A DNA stretch of 24,871 bases from CAZCFB01 sp964511535. GTDB lineage: Bacteria; Myxococcota_A; Polyangia; GCA-2747355; CAZCFB01. Position 1 is the first letter of the stretch, and the number at the start of each line of letters is the position of its first letter. The DNA is taken from positions 1-24,871 of the forward strand of contig CAZEFW010000150.1 in NCBI GenBank assembly GCA_964511535.1. Reading direction: 5' to 3'. The notes under the pieces were generated by a model that did no database searches, was not told the DNA's origin, and saw nothing but the letters and a program-made list of their open reading frames with translations. This document shows positions 24,802-24,871 of the stretch, in pieces. Made by a program: the position numbers and the translations under genes.

Positions 24802-24871
24802 GAACAAAGAACAAAGAACAAAGAACAAAGAACAAAGAACAAAGAACAAAGAACAAAGAACAAAGAACAAA
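24802..24871. repeat. Ten perfect GAACAAA heptamers, cut by the window end
   Basis: Ten uninterrupted identical 7-bp copies begin 10 bp after the stop codon of the kinase gene and run to the last base of the window, so the true array may be longer. It is about 71% A+T in a GC-rich background, and one strand carries no T at all. It is by far the most homogeneous of the short repeats here, which suggests recent expansion; assembly error at a contig end is the main alternative. Confidence 0.95.

Overview
The window is GC-rich. Its gene content suggests an uncultured, Gram-negative, myxobacteria-like member of the former Deltaproteobacteria (Myxococcota or a relative). The basis is Hanks-type kinases with zinc-ribbon or AAA-ATPase/TPR fusions, many lipoproteins with Asp/Pro- or Cys-rich segments, TolB-like beta-propellers, an OmpP1/FadL-type outer-membrane protein and HEAT-repeat proteins. 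This placement is inferred from gene style only; no rRNA, tRNA or other phylogenetic marker beyond RNase III is present. I see no insertion sequence, phage gene, CRISPR array or tRNA.

Layout. (1) 1-2240, minus strand: a single-pass membrane protein of unknown function (99-1364, TTG start, good sigma70-like promoter) and ribonuclease III (rnc, 1533-2240). (2) 2323-9014, plus strand: a 1675-residue fusion of a degenerate kinase domain, a degenerate cyclase-like domain, an intact P-loop ATPase and TPR repeats, then a membrane-anchored VWA protein, then 170 bp packed with octamer repeats and small hairpins. (3) 9130-13745, plus strand: a HEAT-repeat/zinc-ribbon protein, and a lipoprotein with three Cys-pair modules and a beta-propeller. 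(4) 13755-15779, minus strand: a second propeller lipoprotein, tail to tail with the previous gene; 34 bp from its start a small metzincin-type lipoprotein (15814-16563) runs the other way. (5) 16558-16751: tandem and inverted heptamer repeats forming a probable two-way terminator. (6) 22437-16753, minus strand: a tight operon of a 1292-residue lipoprotein, a FadL-type outer-membrane protein and a TerB-like small protein. (7) 22506-24792, plus strand: a YkgJ-type Cys-cluster protein and an apparently active Ser/Thr kinase with a zinc ribbon, one membrane segment and a TonB-like Glu-Pro/Lys-Pro tail. The window ends inside a perfect heptamer array.

How the genes fit together. Most products are predicted to sit in the envelope: four lipoproteins, one outer-membrane barrel and three single-pass inner-membrane proteins. 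Two signalling proteins contrast: the kinase at 23098 keeps every catalytic motif, whereas the one at 2323 has lost the catalytic Asp and the glycine loop, so it is more likely an ATP-dependent scaffold or sensor. The least-explained DNA is a recurrent set of short (7- or 8-bp) tandem repeats and small 3-nt-loop hairpins at gene borders. One heptamer array forms the start of the fadL-like reading frame, where copy-number change would shift the frame. No gap between genes exceeds 300 bp; the largest is 8841-9129.
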